Assembly: GCA_024742835.1 (NCBI GenBank)
Contig: JANSXS010000001.1
Coordinates: 62,001 to 126,000, forward strand
Direction of reading: 5' to 3'
DNA from: Paracoccaceae bacterium
GTDB taxonomy: Bacteria > Pseudomonadota > Alphaproteobacteria > Rhodobacterales > Rhodobacteraceae
Length of the DNA stretch: 64,000 nucleotides
The translations under genes and the position numbers were made by a program. The notes beneath the pieces are model-generated. The model was not told the DNA's origin. It made no database searches and was given only the letters and a program-made list of their open reading frames with translations. Each line of letters begins with the position of its first letter. Within the stretch, counting starts at the first letter, position 1. Positions 55,294 through 63,347 of this stretch are shown in pieces.

Positions 55294-55324
55294 GGCCATC
55301 GCCGGACATGGCCCGGTGATGGCC
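55294..55324 (+). terminator. Hairpin after the TAXI-TRAP operon
   Basis: GGCCATCGCCGG (55294-55305) pairs with CCGGTGATGGCC (55313-55324), 11 of 12 positions. No T-tract; a transcription end or RNA-stabilising stem is likely. Confidence 0.5.
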
Positions 55325-55416
55325 CGTGGCGCTTCCATTTGGAACGCGCTTTTTCTGTACCGGCACTTGTGCGCTCTTGCTTGCGATGGTCCGGTAACCT
55401 CTGCAACTGTGACGAC

Positions 55417-55797
55417 ATGCAATCAAACTCGCAACGCCCCCCCGAGCCACGCCTGCGCATCCGTATCGTCTTTGACGCGGACGAGATGATCGGGCCTGGC
55501 AAGGCGGATCTTCTGGAACGTATCGACCGGTGCGGTTCGATTGCGGCGGCGGGCCGGGAAATGGGCATGAGCTACAAGCGCGCTTGGGAATTGATCGGCA
55601 CGCTGAACGCGATGTTTCGCGCGCCGCTGGTCGAGAGCACCCGAGGCGGGCCGGGCGGCGGCGGTGCGGTGCTGACCGATCTGGGGCGCGAGGTGGTGGC
55701 GCAGTATCGCGCGTTCGAAGAAGAGGCCGCCGCCGCGGGCGCGGCGCGTCTGGCGACCCTTGGTGCGATGCTCAGGGATATTCCCGACGGAAAATAA
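55417..55797 (+). CDS. ModE-like winged-helix molybdate-operon regulator
   Basis: 126 aa. LysR-type wHTH as in ModE N-terminus: GPGKADLLERIDRCGSIAAAGREMGMSYKRAWELIGTLN, followed by VESTRGGPGGGGAVLTDLGREVV. The molbindin (Mop) domains of classic ModE are absent, as in many alphaproteobacterial forms. It precedes modABC by 174 bases that contain a long hairpin. It probably controls molybdate uptake; whether it senses molybdate itself without Mop domains is unknown. Confidence 0.9.
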   Translation: MQSNSQRPPEPRLRIRIVFDADEMIGPGKADLLERIDRCGSIAAAGREMGMSYKRAWELIGTLNAMFRAPLVESTRGGPGGGGAVLTDLGREVVAQYRAFEEEAAAAGAARLATLGAMLRDIPDGK

Positions 55798-55899
55798 CGC
55801 TTGACCCTGCAATCTTTGGCTTGCGATATGTTTCAGGTGGGCTGCCTTTGACCTGAGCCATCAGGGCCCGGCGGAACGCGTGCAACAATGGGGCGGAGT

Positions 55900-55947
55900 A
55901 CAGCGTTTCCCTAAAATCTGCGCGGCAGATTTTTCGCAGAACGCTGT
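55900..55947. repeat. 48-base imperfect hairpin in the modA leader
   Basis: ACAGCGTT and AACGCTGT at the ends and AAAATCTGC/GCAGATTTT inside pair around a 3-4 base loop, with an unpaired bulge between. It ends 24 bases before modA. It shares AGCGTTTC and TTTTTCGC with the repeat units at 20146-20255 and 45777-45843. Could be a repeat copy, a ModE target or a leader control element. Confidence 0.5.
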
Positions 55948-55971
55948 GGCGAAACGTAACATAATCAGGAC

Positions 55972-56751
55972 ATGTCATTGATGGTCGCGTCAAGCTTTGT
56001 CAAAATCGTTGCACCGGGTATTGGCGTGGCCCTGGCCGGTTTTGCGCAAGCGGACGACGTTACCGTCTTTGCCGCGTCCAGCATGACGAATGCCCTGGCC
56101 CGGATCGAACCCGGGTTCGAGGCCGAGACGGGCCATGACCTCACCGTGTCGCTGGCGGGATCGTCGGCGCTGGCCCGTCAGATCCGGCAGGGCGCACCGG
56201 CGGATATCTTCATATCGGCCAATCCCGACTGGATGGACATGCTGGAAGCAGACGGGCTGCTACAGGAGGGCACGCGGTTTGACCTTGTGGGAAATTCCCT
56301 CGTGCTGATCGCGGCAGACGCAGCGGCAGCCCCTGTCGAGATCGGCCCCGATATGGATCTTGCGGGGCTCTTGGGCCAGGGGCGGCTGGCCATGGCCCAT
56401 GTCGATGCGGTACCAGCGGGCATATATGGCAAGGCGGCCCTGGACACCCTCGGCCAGTGGGCGAAGGTCGAAACGCGGGTTGTGCAAACCAAGAATGTGC
56501 GCTCTGCCCTTGCGTTCGTAGCCTTGGGCGAGGCCCCTTACGGCATCGTTTACGCCACCGACGCGGAAGCGGAAAAAAAAGTGACCGTCGTGGGCCGTTT
56601 CCCGGCCGAGACGCATCCACCCATCGTCTACCCGGCTGCCCGCGTCGCGGGCCGTAGCGGGCAGGCCGTGGACGCGTTCCTGTCATACCTGGCTGGACCG
56701 GCAGCGCGCGCCGCTTTCGAAGCCGAGGGCTTTGAAATGGCGGGCAGGTAG
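55972..56751 (+). CDS. modA: Molybdate ABC transporter substrate-binding protein
   Basis: 259 aa. Signal peptide to about QADD (residue 27). Ligand contacts of the ModA family are visible as VFAASSMTNALARI (Ser), LAGSSALARQIRQGAPADIFISANPDWM (Ser) and the later DAVPAGIYGKAAL and APYGIVYATDA segments. It captures molybdate or tungstate in the periplasm. First gene of modABC; 7-base gap to modB. Confidence 0.95.
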   Translation: MSLMVASSFVKIVAPGIGVALAGFAQADDVTVFAASSMTNALARIEPGFEAETGHDLTVSLAGSSALARQIRQGAPADIFISANPDWMDMLEADGLLQEGTRFDLVGNSLVLIAADAAAAPVEIGPDMDLAGLLGQGRLAMAHVDAVPAGIYGKAALDTLGQWAKVETRVVQTKNVRSALAFVALGEAPYGIVYATDAEAEKKVTVVGRFPAETHPPIVYPAARVAGRSGQAVDAFLSYLAGPAARAAFEAEGFEMAGR

Positions 56752-56758
56752 CACTGAC

Positions 56759-57457
56759 ATGTCGGATTGGCTTTCTCCGGCTGAATGGGAGGCGGTGCAG
56801 TTGTCGCTGCGGGTGGCGTTCTGGGCCACGCTGTTCAGCTTGCCGGTGGGCGTGACGGTGGCCTATGCGCTGGCGCGCTGGCGGTTTCCGGGGCGCGAGC
56901 TGCTGAACATTGTCGTGCATCTGCCGCTGATCATGCCGCCCGTGGTGACCGGCTACCTGCTTTTGCTGACCTTTGGCACACAGGGGCCGGTCGGAGGTTT
57001 TCTGGACCGCACGCTGGGCTTTACCTTTGCGTTCAGATGGACCGGTGCGGCGCTGGCCGCCGGGGTCATGGCGTTTCCCTTCATGGTGCGGGCGGTGCGA
57101 TTGTCCATCGAAGCCGTCGATCCGAAACTGGAGCAGGCCGCGTCGACGCTGGGGGCGTCACGGGGCTGGATCTTTCTCACGGTCACCCTGCCCCTGATCC
57201 TGCCGGGCATCATCGCGGGCACGGTGCTGACCTTTGCCAAGGGCATGGGCGAATTCGGGGCCACCATCACCTTTGTCTCGAACATTCCCGGCCAGACCCA
57301 GACGATCCCGCTGGCCATTGACCTCGCCCTGGAAACGCCGGGCGGAGAAGCGCTGGCGGCTCGGCTTGCGGTCCTTTCCATCGTTCTGGCGGCCACGGCG
57401 CTGGCGCTGTCGGAATGGATTTCGCGCCGCGTGGCGGCCCGTGTTGGGGGCACGTGA
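56759..57457 (+). CDS. modB: Molybdate ABC transporter permease
   Basis: 232 aa, typical ModB length, about five to six helices. Opening WEAVQLSLRVAFWATLFSLPVGVTVAYALAR and coupling loop EQAASTLGASRGWIFLTVTLPLILPGI are classic. The stop overlaps the modC start (TGATG at 57455-57459). Confidence 0.95.
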   Translation: MSDWLSPAEWEAVQLSLRVAFWATLFSLPVGVTVAYALARWRFPGRELLNIVVHLPLIMPPVVTGYLLLLTFGTQGPVGGFLDRTLGFTFAFRWTGAALAAGVMAFPFMVRAVRLSIEAVDPKLEQAASTLGASRGWIFLTVTLPLILPGIIAGTVLTFAKGMGEFGATITFVSNIPGQTQTIPLAIDLALETPGGEALAARLAVLSIVLAATALALSEWISRRVAARVGGT

Positions 57458-58551
57458 TGCTGGAGGTGTCCTTGCGCCACGCCTTTGCCGGTTTCACGCT
57501 GGATGCCGAGTTCAGCGCACCTGCGGGGGTGACGGTGCTTTTCGGCCGTTCCGGCTCTGGCAAGACGACCATCGTCAACGCGGTGGCGGGCCTGCTGATG
57601 CCGGATGAGGGCCGTATCACCTCGGGCGACTGGACCTTGCTGGATACGCAAAAGCGCATCCGACTGAAGCCGCATCGCCGACGGCTGGGCTATATCTTTC
57701 AGGAGGGACGGCTGTTTCCGCATATGACCGTGCGGCAGAACCTGGCCTATGGCGCGTGGTTCGCCCCGAAAGACGCCCCGCGCGAGGACATGCCGCGCGT
57801 GGTCGAGATGCTGGGCATCGGCCCGTTGCTGGATCGCCGCCCCGGCGCGCTGTCGGGTGGCGAAAAACAGCGGGTCGCCATTGGGCGCGCCCTGCTGTCC
57901 GCGCCGCGCCTGATCCTTGCCGATGAACCGCTGGCCGCGCTGGACGAGGCGCGCAAATCCGAAATCCTGCCGTATTTCGAACGGTTGCGCGACGAGGTCA
58001 GCGTGCCGATCCTCTATGTCAGCCACTCGGCATCCGAAGTGGCGCGTCTGGCGACGACGGTTGTGGCTCTGCGCGACGGGCGCGTGGCGTCTGCCGGTCC
58101 GCCCGAACAGGTGCTGGGCGATGTCGGGGCGATGGGAACCCGCGGCGCGGCCTCGATCCTGACCGCGCGTGTCGTGGCGCATCATGCCGACGGAATAACA
58201 GAGTTGTCCGGTGCCGCCGGAACCTTGTGGCTACCCCGCGTCAAGGCCCGCGAAGGGGCCACGATCCGGGTGCGCGTGGTCGCTCAGGATGTGATCCTGT
58301 CGCGGGCGCTGCCCGACGGGCTGTCGGCGCTGAACATCCTGACCGGCACCGTGGCCGGGCTGCGCCCCGGTCAGGGACCGGGTGCCATGGTCACGCTGGA
58401 TATGGGCGGCGAACGGCTGGTGGCGCGGGTCACCCGGCGCTCTGCCGATGCGATGGGCCTGGCCCCCGGCCAGCCCTGTCACGCCATCATCAAGGCCGTG
58501 TCCGTGGCACCCCAGGACGTTGGGCAGACCTTTGGGGATGCCCATGGCTGA
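57457..58551 (+). CDS. modC: Molybdate ABC transporter ATP-binding protein
   Basis: 364 aa. Walker A FGRSGSGKTTIVNA, Q-loop YIFQEGRLFPHMTVRQN, signature LSGGEKQRVAIGRALL, Walker B LILADEPLAALD. A C-terminal Mop/TOBE domain (LSALNILTGTVAGLRPGQGPGAMV, ARVTRRSADAMGLAPGQPCHAIIKAVSV) binds oxyanion and can feed back on transport. Converges on phnM with a 68-base gap. Confidence 0.96.
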   Translation: MLEVSLRHAFAGFTLDAEFSAPAGVTVLFGRSGSGKTTIVNAVAGLLMPDEGRITSGDWTLLDTQKRIRLKPHRRRLGYIFQEGRLFPHMTVRQNLAYGAWFAPKDAPREDMPRVVEMLGIGPLLDRRPGALSGGEKQRVAIGRALLSAPRLILADEPLAALDEARKSEILPYFERLRDEVSVPILYVSHSASEVARLATTVVALRDGRVASAGPPEQVLGDVGAMGTRGAASILTARVVAHHADGITELSGAAGTLWLPRVKAREGATIRVRVVAQDVILSRALPDGLSALNILTGTVAGLRPGQGPGAMVTLDMGGERLVARVTRRSADAMGLAPGQPCHAIIKAVSVAPQDVGQTFGDAHG

Positions 58552-58560
58552 CAGGGCACG

Positions 58561-58586
58561 GGCGTGGGGATTGCTGTACCCACGCC
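58561..58586. terminator. Hairpin between convergent modC and phnM
   Basis: GGCGTGGG (58561-58568) and CCCACGCC (58579-58586) form a perfect 8-bp stem with a 10-base loop. It can serve both strands although no T-tract is present. Confidence 0.5.
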
Positions 58587-58619
58587 ACCGCACCGATGCC
58601 GCGTCCGGAGCGCGCCGCC

Positions 58620-59813
58620 TTACGCGACGCGGTTGCCGGCTGTCCAGACGCCCTTGACAAACGGGGTGGGCGCGGTGTCGCGGACCCGGATCACATCGCC
58701 CCGCAAGCCCGCCACCAGCGCACCGCGATTGTCCAGACCGGCGGCGCGTGCCGGGGCTGCTGTCACCGTGGCGACGGCGCGCGGCATGTCTTGCCAGATC
58801 GCGGCCAACCGGAAGGCCGCCAGCAACAGGGCAGAGGGCACGTAATCCGAGGACACGATATCCAGCAATCCCGCTTCTGCCAGCTCGTGGGCCGCGACAT
58901 TGCCGGAATGCGACCCGCCCCGGATCAGGTTTGGCGCGCCCATCATAACGGCGATTCCGTGCGCGCGGCAGGCCTGCGCGGCCTCCATCGTGGTGGGGAA
59001 CTCGGCAAAGCCCACGCCATGGGCCGCAGAGGCGGCGACCTGTTCGGTCGTGGTGTCGTCATGGCTGGCCAGAACGGCTCCGACGCGCCGGGCCGCGGCC
59101 ACCGCGCCGGTCTGATGGGCGTCGCCATAACGGCGCTGAAGCGCCTTGAGATTGTCGACGTGATCGACGAAATCCGCGTCACTCATCGCGCGTTTCTTGC
59201 TGACATAGGTTTTCAGCGCGCTGAGATCGCGGAACTGGCGCTGGCCGGGGGTGTGATCCATCAAGCTGACCACGCCGACCCGGTCCTCTGGACCGAAACA
59301 GGCCAGTTCCTCCAACAGGGTTTCCGAACAGATCTCGGCGCGCAGATGCAAGAAATGGCTGATCCGGAAATAGCCCGCATCCCGTGCCCGCAGCATTTCA
59401 TCGGCAAGCTGCCGGGCATATTCGCCATATCCAGCCTTGCCAGTATGGATCGAGCCGACGCGTAGCGCGTCGAAAACGGTGGTGATCCCGGTCGAGGCCA
59501 GCTCGCCATCATGTGCCAGCAATGCGGGTAGATACGGCCAGTCCACGTCCGGGCGCGGCTCCATATGGCGCTCAAGATTGTCGGTATGCAATTCCACCAG
59601 CCCCGGCAGCACCAGATCGGCGCGGCAATCAAGCGCCCCTGCGGGCACGCCGCCGCCTTCGGCGATCTCGGTGATCTGCCCGTGTTCTATGGTCATCCGC
59701 CCGTGCAGCACCGTGTCGGGCAGAACCAGCCGCGCATTGGCAAGCTGCACCGACCCGATTTCAAGCTGTGTTTCAAGGGCCGGGTCCGGGCCGGGACGGA
59801 GGGGGGTATTCAT
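58620..59813 (-). CDS. phnM: Alpha-D-ribose 1-methylphosphonate 5-triphosphate diphosphatase
   Basis: 397 aa amidohydrolase-fold enzyme. In the C-P lyase pathway it removes pyrophosphate from the PhnI product to give the 5-phosphate used by PhnJ. Metal-site segments are GLVELHTDNLERHMEP (HxDN), ASHDDTTTEQV and SSDYVPSALL. Start at 59813 because of AAAAGGTACG upstream; an ATG at 59849 is possible. It lies 46 bases after phnN on the minus strand. Confidence 0.95.
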   Translation of the reverse strand: MNTPLRPGPDPALETQLEIGSVQLANARLVLPDTVLHGRMTIEHGQITEIAEGGGVPAGALDCRADLVLPGLVELHTDNLERHMEPRPDVDWPYLPALLAHDGELASTGITTVFDALRVGSIHTGKAGYGEYARQLADEMLRARDAGYFRISHFLHLRAEICSETLLEELACFGPEDRVGVVSLMDHTPGQRQFRDLSALKTYVSKKRAMSDADFVDHVDNLKALQRRYGDAHQTGAVAAARRVGAVLASHDDTTTEQVAASAAHGVGFAEFPTTMEAAQACRAHGIAVMMGAPNLIRGGSHSGNVAAHELAEAGLLDIVSSDYVPSALLLAAFRLAAIWQDMPRAVATVTAAPARAAGLDNRGALVAGLRGDVIRVRDTAPTPFVKGVWTAGNRVA

Positions 59814-59859
59814 CTTGCGTACCTTTTCGAGTTCGGTGGCATGTCGCAATGCGGTGACA

Positions 59860-60411
59860 TCAGGGGCGGACTGTCATTTGGTTCAGGGCTGCCACGGCGC
59901 TGGCCACGGCATCCGGCAACGGGCCGTCGTTTCGGATCGTGACCGTATCGCCGCCCGGTGCAAAGCCCATCTGTGCCCGCTCCAGCCGCTGGCGGATCTC
60001 TGCCGGGGTTTCGCGTGCGCGCCCGGCCAGCCGGGCCGCCAGCGTTTCCGGCGAGGCGGTTATGTTGAGCACCACGAACCTGTCAAACAGGGCTGCGGCC
60101 TCTGGCAGGGCGCGGCGCGACAGGTTGGCAAGGCAATCGGTGCCCGTGCGGGTGGCATCCACGACATCCGTGGGAATGCCGTAGCACAGACCGTGCGCGG
60201 ACCAGTGCAGGCAAAACGCGCCGGCGCGCGCCATCTGGTCAAAACGCTCGGGGCTGACCGGGTCGTAATCCTCTCCGCCCAAACCGGGGGGGCGAGTGAT
60301 GATGCGGCGCACAAGCCGGACCTGCGGCAGGCCAGCCTTGATCCCGGCCATGATGGAATCCTTGCCCACGCCAGAGGGGCCGACCACGGCGATGAAGCGG
60401 CCCTGGCTCAT
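59860..60411 (-). CDS. phnN: Ribose 1,5-bisphosphate phosphokinase
   Basis: 183 aa, guanylate-kinase-like fold. P-loop VVGPSGVGKDSIMAG, then RRIITRPPG and the FCLHWSAHGLCYGIP segment typical of PhnN. It converts ribose 1,5-bisphosphate to PRPP, linking phosphonate breakdown to nucleotide synthesis. The start overlaps the phnL stop by 4 bases. Confidence 0.94.
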   Translation of the reverse strand: MSQGRFIAVVGPSGVGKDSIMAGIKAGLPQVRLVRRIITRPPGLGGEDYDPVSPERFDQMARAGAFCLHWSAHGLCYGIPTDVVDATRTGTDCLANLSRRALPEAAALFDRFVVLNITASPETLAARLAGRARETPAEIRQRLERAQMGFAPGGDTVTIRNDGPLPDAVASAVAALNQMTVRP

Positions 60412-61091
60412 GCAGCCTGCACCCCGGCAAAGCGCGACACGTCGATTTCGCGGTCGCAGACGCGGGCGCGGGCGGCCTCGTCGTGGAAGATGCCGATGAT
60501 CGCCGCGCCGCGCGCCTTGGCCCCCTCGATCAGGTCGAGAACGATCTCGCGGTTGACTGCGTCAAGGCTGGCGGTGGGCTCGTCCAGCAATAGCGCGGGA
60601 TAGTCATGGACAAAGCCGCGCGCGATGTTCACGCGCTGCTGTTCGCCGCCTGAAAAGGTGGTGGGCGACAGCGACCAGAGCCGCTCTGGAATGTTGAGCC
60701 GCGCCAGCCGCTCTTCGGCCCGGTGCCGGGCCGTTTCGCTGTCCTGTCCGATCGCGCGCAGCGGTTCGGCCACAACGTCAACGGTGGGGACGCGCGGCAC
60801 GACGCGCAGGAACTGGCTGACATAGCCGAGGGTTTCGCGCCGCAGCCGGATGATGTCGCGCGGCAGGGCGCGGGTCACGTCCATGTCGCCGATGAAGATA
60901 TGGCCCGAGGCGGCCACGTAATTGCCGTAGATCATCCGCATCAGGGTGGATTTGCCGGCGCCCGAAACGCCGGTCAGCGCGACGCATTCGCCCTGGGCCA
61001 CCGACAGGTCTGCGCCGGTCATCACCTGGATGACCGCGCTGCCCTGATTGTGCAGGGTGAAACTTTTGCAGAGGTTTTCGATCCGGATCAT
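60408..61091 (-). CDS. phnL: C-P lyase ATP-binding subunit PhnL
   Basis: 227 aa ABC-type ATPase. Walker A LTGVSGAGKSTLMRMIYG, signature FSGGEQQRVNIARGF, Walker B LLLDEPTASLD. PhnL associates with the C-P lyase core with PhnK and is not a transport ATPase. It lies 14 bases after phnK. Followed by phnN in ATGA overlap. Confidence 0.95.
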   Translation of the reverse strand: MIRIENLCKSFTLHNQGSAVIQVMTGADLSVAQGECVALTGVSGAGKSTLMRMIYGNYVAASGHIFIGDMDVTRALPRDIIRLRRETLGYVSQFLRVVPRVPTVDVVAEPLRAIGQDSETARHRAEERLARLNIPERLWSLSPTTFSGGEQQRVNIARGFVHDYPALLLDEPTASLDAVNREIVLDLIEGAKARGAAIIGIFHDEAARARVCDREIDVSRFAGVQAA

Positions 61092-61105
61092 GGGATGTGC
61101 CTTTC

Positions 61106-61882
61106 TCAGACCTGAAGGACGCTGGAAACAAGCAGTTGCGTGTAGCCGTGTTGCGGATCGTCGAGCACCTGATCGGTCAGCCCGCTTTCCACCACATGGC
61201 CGGATTTCATCACCATCAGCCGATCCGCCAGCAGGCGCACAACCGCCAGGTCATGCGTGACGATGATCGCGCTCAGCCCCATGTCGCGCACCAGCCCGCG
61301 CAGCAGGTCGAGGATGCGCGCCTGCACGCTGACATCCAGCCCGCCCGTCGGCTCGTCCATGAACACCAGGCGCGGCCCGGTCACAAGGTTGCGCGCGATT
61401 TGCAGGCGTTGCTGCATACCGCCCGAAAAGGTGCTTGGCCTGTCGTCGATCCGGTCCGTGTCAATTTCGACCCGGTCAAGCCAATCGGCGGCTTTGCCCC
61501 GGATATCGCCGTAATGCCGCGCGCCCACGGCCATCAGCCGTTCGCCCACATTGCCGCCCGCCGACACGCCCATGCGCAGGCCGTCGCGCGCGTGCTGGTG
61601 GACAAAGGCCCAATCGGTGCGCCCCAGCATCCGGCGTTCGGGCTCTGACATGGTGATCGTGTCGCGCGGGCCGTGGCCGCGGGTGTCGAACACGACCTGC
61701 CCCGCATCGGGGGCAAGATGCCCGGCCAGGCAATTCAGCAGGGTTGATTTGCCGGAGCCGGATTCGCCCACGATGCCCAGAACTTCGCCGGGATATAGAT
61801 CAAAGGACACGTCGGCGCAGCCAATATGCGCGCCGTAACGCTTGGTCACGCCGGTGACTGACAGAAGGGGATGATCGCTCAT
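61106..61882 (-). CDS. phnK: C-P lyase ATP-binding subunit PhnK
   Basis: 258 aa. Walker [18 protein letters not shown], the PhnK-specific insertion RRMLGRTDWAFVHQHARDGLRMGVSAGGNVGERLMAV region, signature FSGGMQQRLQIARNLV, Walker B LVFMDEPTGGLD. It binds the core complex next to PhnJ. The start overlaps the phnJ stop by 4 bases (61879-61882). Confidence 0.95.
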   Translation of the reverse strand: MSDHPLLSVTGVTKRYGAHIGCADVSFDLYPGEVLGIVGESGSGKSTLLNCLAGHLAPDAGQVVFDTRGHGPRDTITMSEPERRMLGRTDWAFVHQHARDGLRMGVSAGGNVGERLMAVGARHYGDIRGKAADWLDRVEIDTDRIDDRPSTFSGGMQQRLQIARNLVTGPRLVFMDEPTGGLDVSVQARILDLLRGLVRDMGLSAIIVTHDLAVVRLLADRLMVMKSGHVVESGLTDQVLDDPQHGYTQLLVSSVLQV

Positions 61883-62754
61883 GCCGCGTCCTTTCCACGA
61901 TGGCCCTGCGCCTGGCGTTCTTCGCAGTAATCGGTATCCGAGCAGACGAAAAGCCGCCCGCCCTTGTCGTCGAGGATGACCTCGTCGAGATAGCTGTCCT
62001 CGGCCCCGCACAGCCCGCAGGGATGCGCGGCTTTTGATGGGTCGAACGGGTGATCCTCGAAATCGAGGCTGACGGATTTCGTGTAGGGCGGCAGGGCATA
62101 GATACGCTGTTCGCGCCCCGCGCCGAAAAGCTGGATCGCCGGGCAGTCATCGAGCTTGGGATTGTCGAATTTCGGGATCGGGGAGGGGTCCATCACGTAA
62201 CGCCCCTCGACCCGTACGGGATAGGCATAGGAAGTGGCGATATGGCCATGACGGCTGATATCCTCGTAGAGTTTGACGTGCATCAGCCCGTATTCCTCCA
62301 GGCTGTGCATCTTGCGCGTCTCGCTTTCGCGCGGCTCAAGAAACCGCAGCGGTTCGGGAATGGGGACCTGATAGACGAGGATCTGATCCTCGGTCAGCGC
62401 CGCCTCGGGGATGCGGTGGCGGGTCTGGATCACCGAGGCAAGGGCGGTTTTCGTGGTGGTTTCCACCCCCGCCGTGCGTTCAAAGAAGCTGCGGATCGAG
62501 ACGGCGTGGGTGGTGTCGTCCGCGCCCTGGTCGATCACCTTGAAACGGTCATCGGGCGTAAGTACCGCGGCAGAAACCTGCACACCGCCGGTGCCCCAGC
62601 CATAGGGCATGGGCATTTCGCGGCTGGCGAACGGCACCTGGTAGCCGGGAACAGCCAGCCCCTTGAGGATCGCGCGGCGGATCATCCTCTTGGTCTGTTC
62701 GTCGAGATAGGCGAAATTGTAGGCCGGTTCGGCCTGATAATCCTGCACGGTCAC
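61879..62754 (-). CDS. phnJ: C-P lyase radical-SAM subunit PhnJ
   Basis: 291 aa. It cleaves the carbon-phosphorus bond by radical chemistry. Four Cys (C246, C249 in HPCGLCGAED; C271, C277 in VCSDTDYCEE) match E. coli Cys241, 244, 266, 272; the glycyl-radical position G37 (AVPGYQVPF) matches Gly32. The offset of +5 is constant, so all catalytic residues are conserved. Overlaps both the upstream HAD gene and downstream phnK. Confidence 0.97.
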   Translation of the reverse strand: MTVQDYQAEPAYNFAYLDEQTKRMIRRAILKGLAVPGYQVPFASREMPMPYGWGTGGVQVSAAVLTPDDRFKVIDQGADDTTHAVSIRSFFERTAGVETTTKTALASVIQTRHRIPEAALTEDQILVYQVPIPEPLRFLEPRESETRKMHSLEEYGLMHVKLYEDISRHGHIATSYAYPVRVEGRYVMDPSPIPKFDNPKLDDCPAIQLFGAGREQRIYALPPYTKSVSLDFEDHPFDPSKAAHPCGLCGAEDSYLDEVILDDKGGRLFVCSDTDYCEERQAQGHRGKDAA

Positions 62755-63347
62755 AAGAGCCCCCTTTGTGCCAGATCGGCTTCCAGCGTCTCTGGCGTGG
62801 TGAAATGATGGGTCTGCCAGCCTGCTGCGCGCGCGCCCTCGATATTGGCCGGGCTGTCGTCGATGAACAGGCAGTCACCCGGTGTCAGGCCGGCGCGGCG
62901 GCACAGAAGATCGAAAATCGCCTTCTCAGGCTTGGCAAGCCGGACTTTGCCCGACACGATGGTGATGTCGAACGCGTCATGCAGGCGCGGATGCAGGGTC
63001 ATGCCGATGGGCCAGGTTTCCGCCGACCAGTTGGTGATTGCGTGAACAGGCATGGCGCGGCGGTGCAGATGCTGGATGATGCGCCATGTGCCGTCGATCG
63101 GCTCCTGTACGGTCAGCGCGAAATGATCGACATAGGTGGAAAACAACAGGCGGTCGTCGGGATCGTCGATCTCCTGCGCCAAGGCGCCAAAACGTTCGCC
63201 CCGGTCGGCGCGCTGGTTGCGGGCAAAGAAATCGGTCCGCTCCAGAAAGGCGTCGACCTCGGCCTCGCTTTCAAGCGCGCGGCGAAAGGCCGGGCGTGGA
63301 TCCCACTTGACCAGCACATTGCCGATATCAAAGACGATGGCGGTCAT
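62751..63347 (-). CDS. HAD-family hydrolase embedded in the phn operon
   Basis: 198 aa. HAD motif I IVFDIGNVLVKWD (Asp7), motif II in HAITNWSAE, motif III Lys in KVRLAKPEKAIF, motif IV FIDDSPANIEGA. The type is a small-cap HAD-IA phosphatase/haloacid dehalogenase. Its start overlaps the phnI stop and its stop overlaps the phnJ start (ATGA junctions at 63344-63347 and 62751-62754). It is thus a translationally coupled part of the C-P lyase operon, likely acting on a sugar-phosphate intermediate; substrate unproven. Confidence 0.9.
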   Translation of the reverse strand: MTAIVFDIGNVLVKWDPRPAFRRALESEAEVDAFLERTDFFARNQRADRGERFGALAQEIDDPDDRLLFSTYVDHFALTVQEPIDGTWRIIQHLHRRAMPVHAITNWSAETWPIGMTLHPRLHDAFDITIVSGKVRLAKPEKAIFDLLCRRAGLTPGDCLFIDDSPANIEGARAAGWQTHHFTTPETLEADLAQRGLL

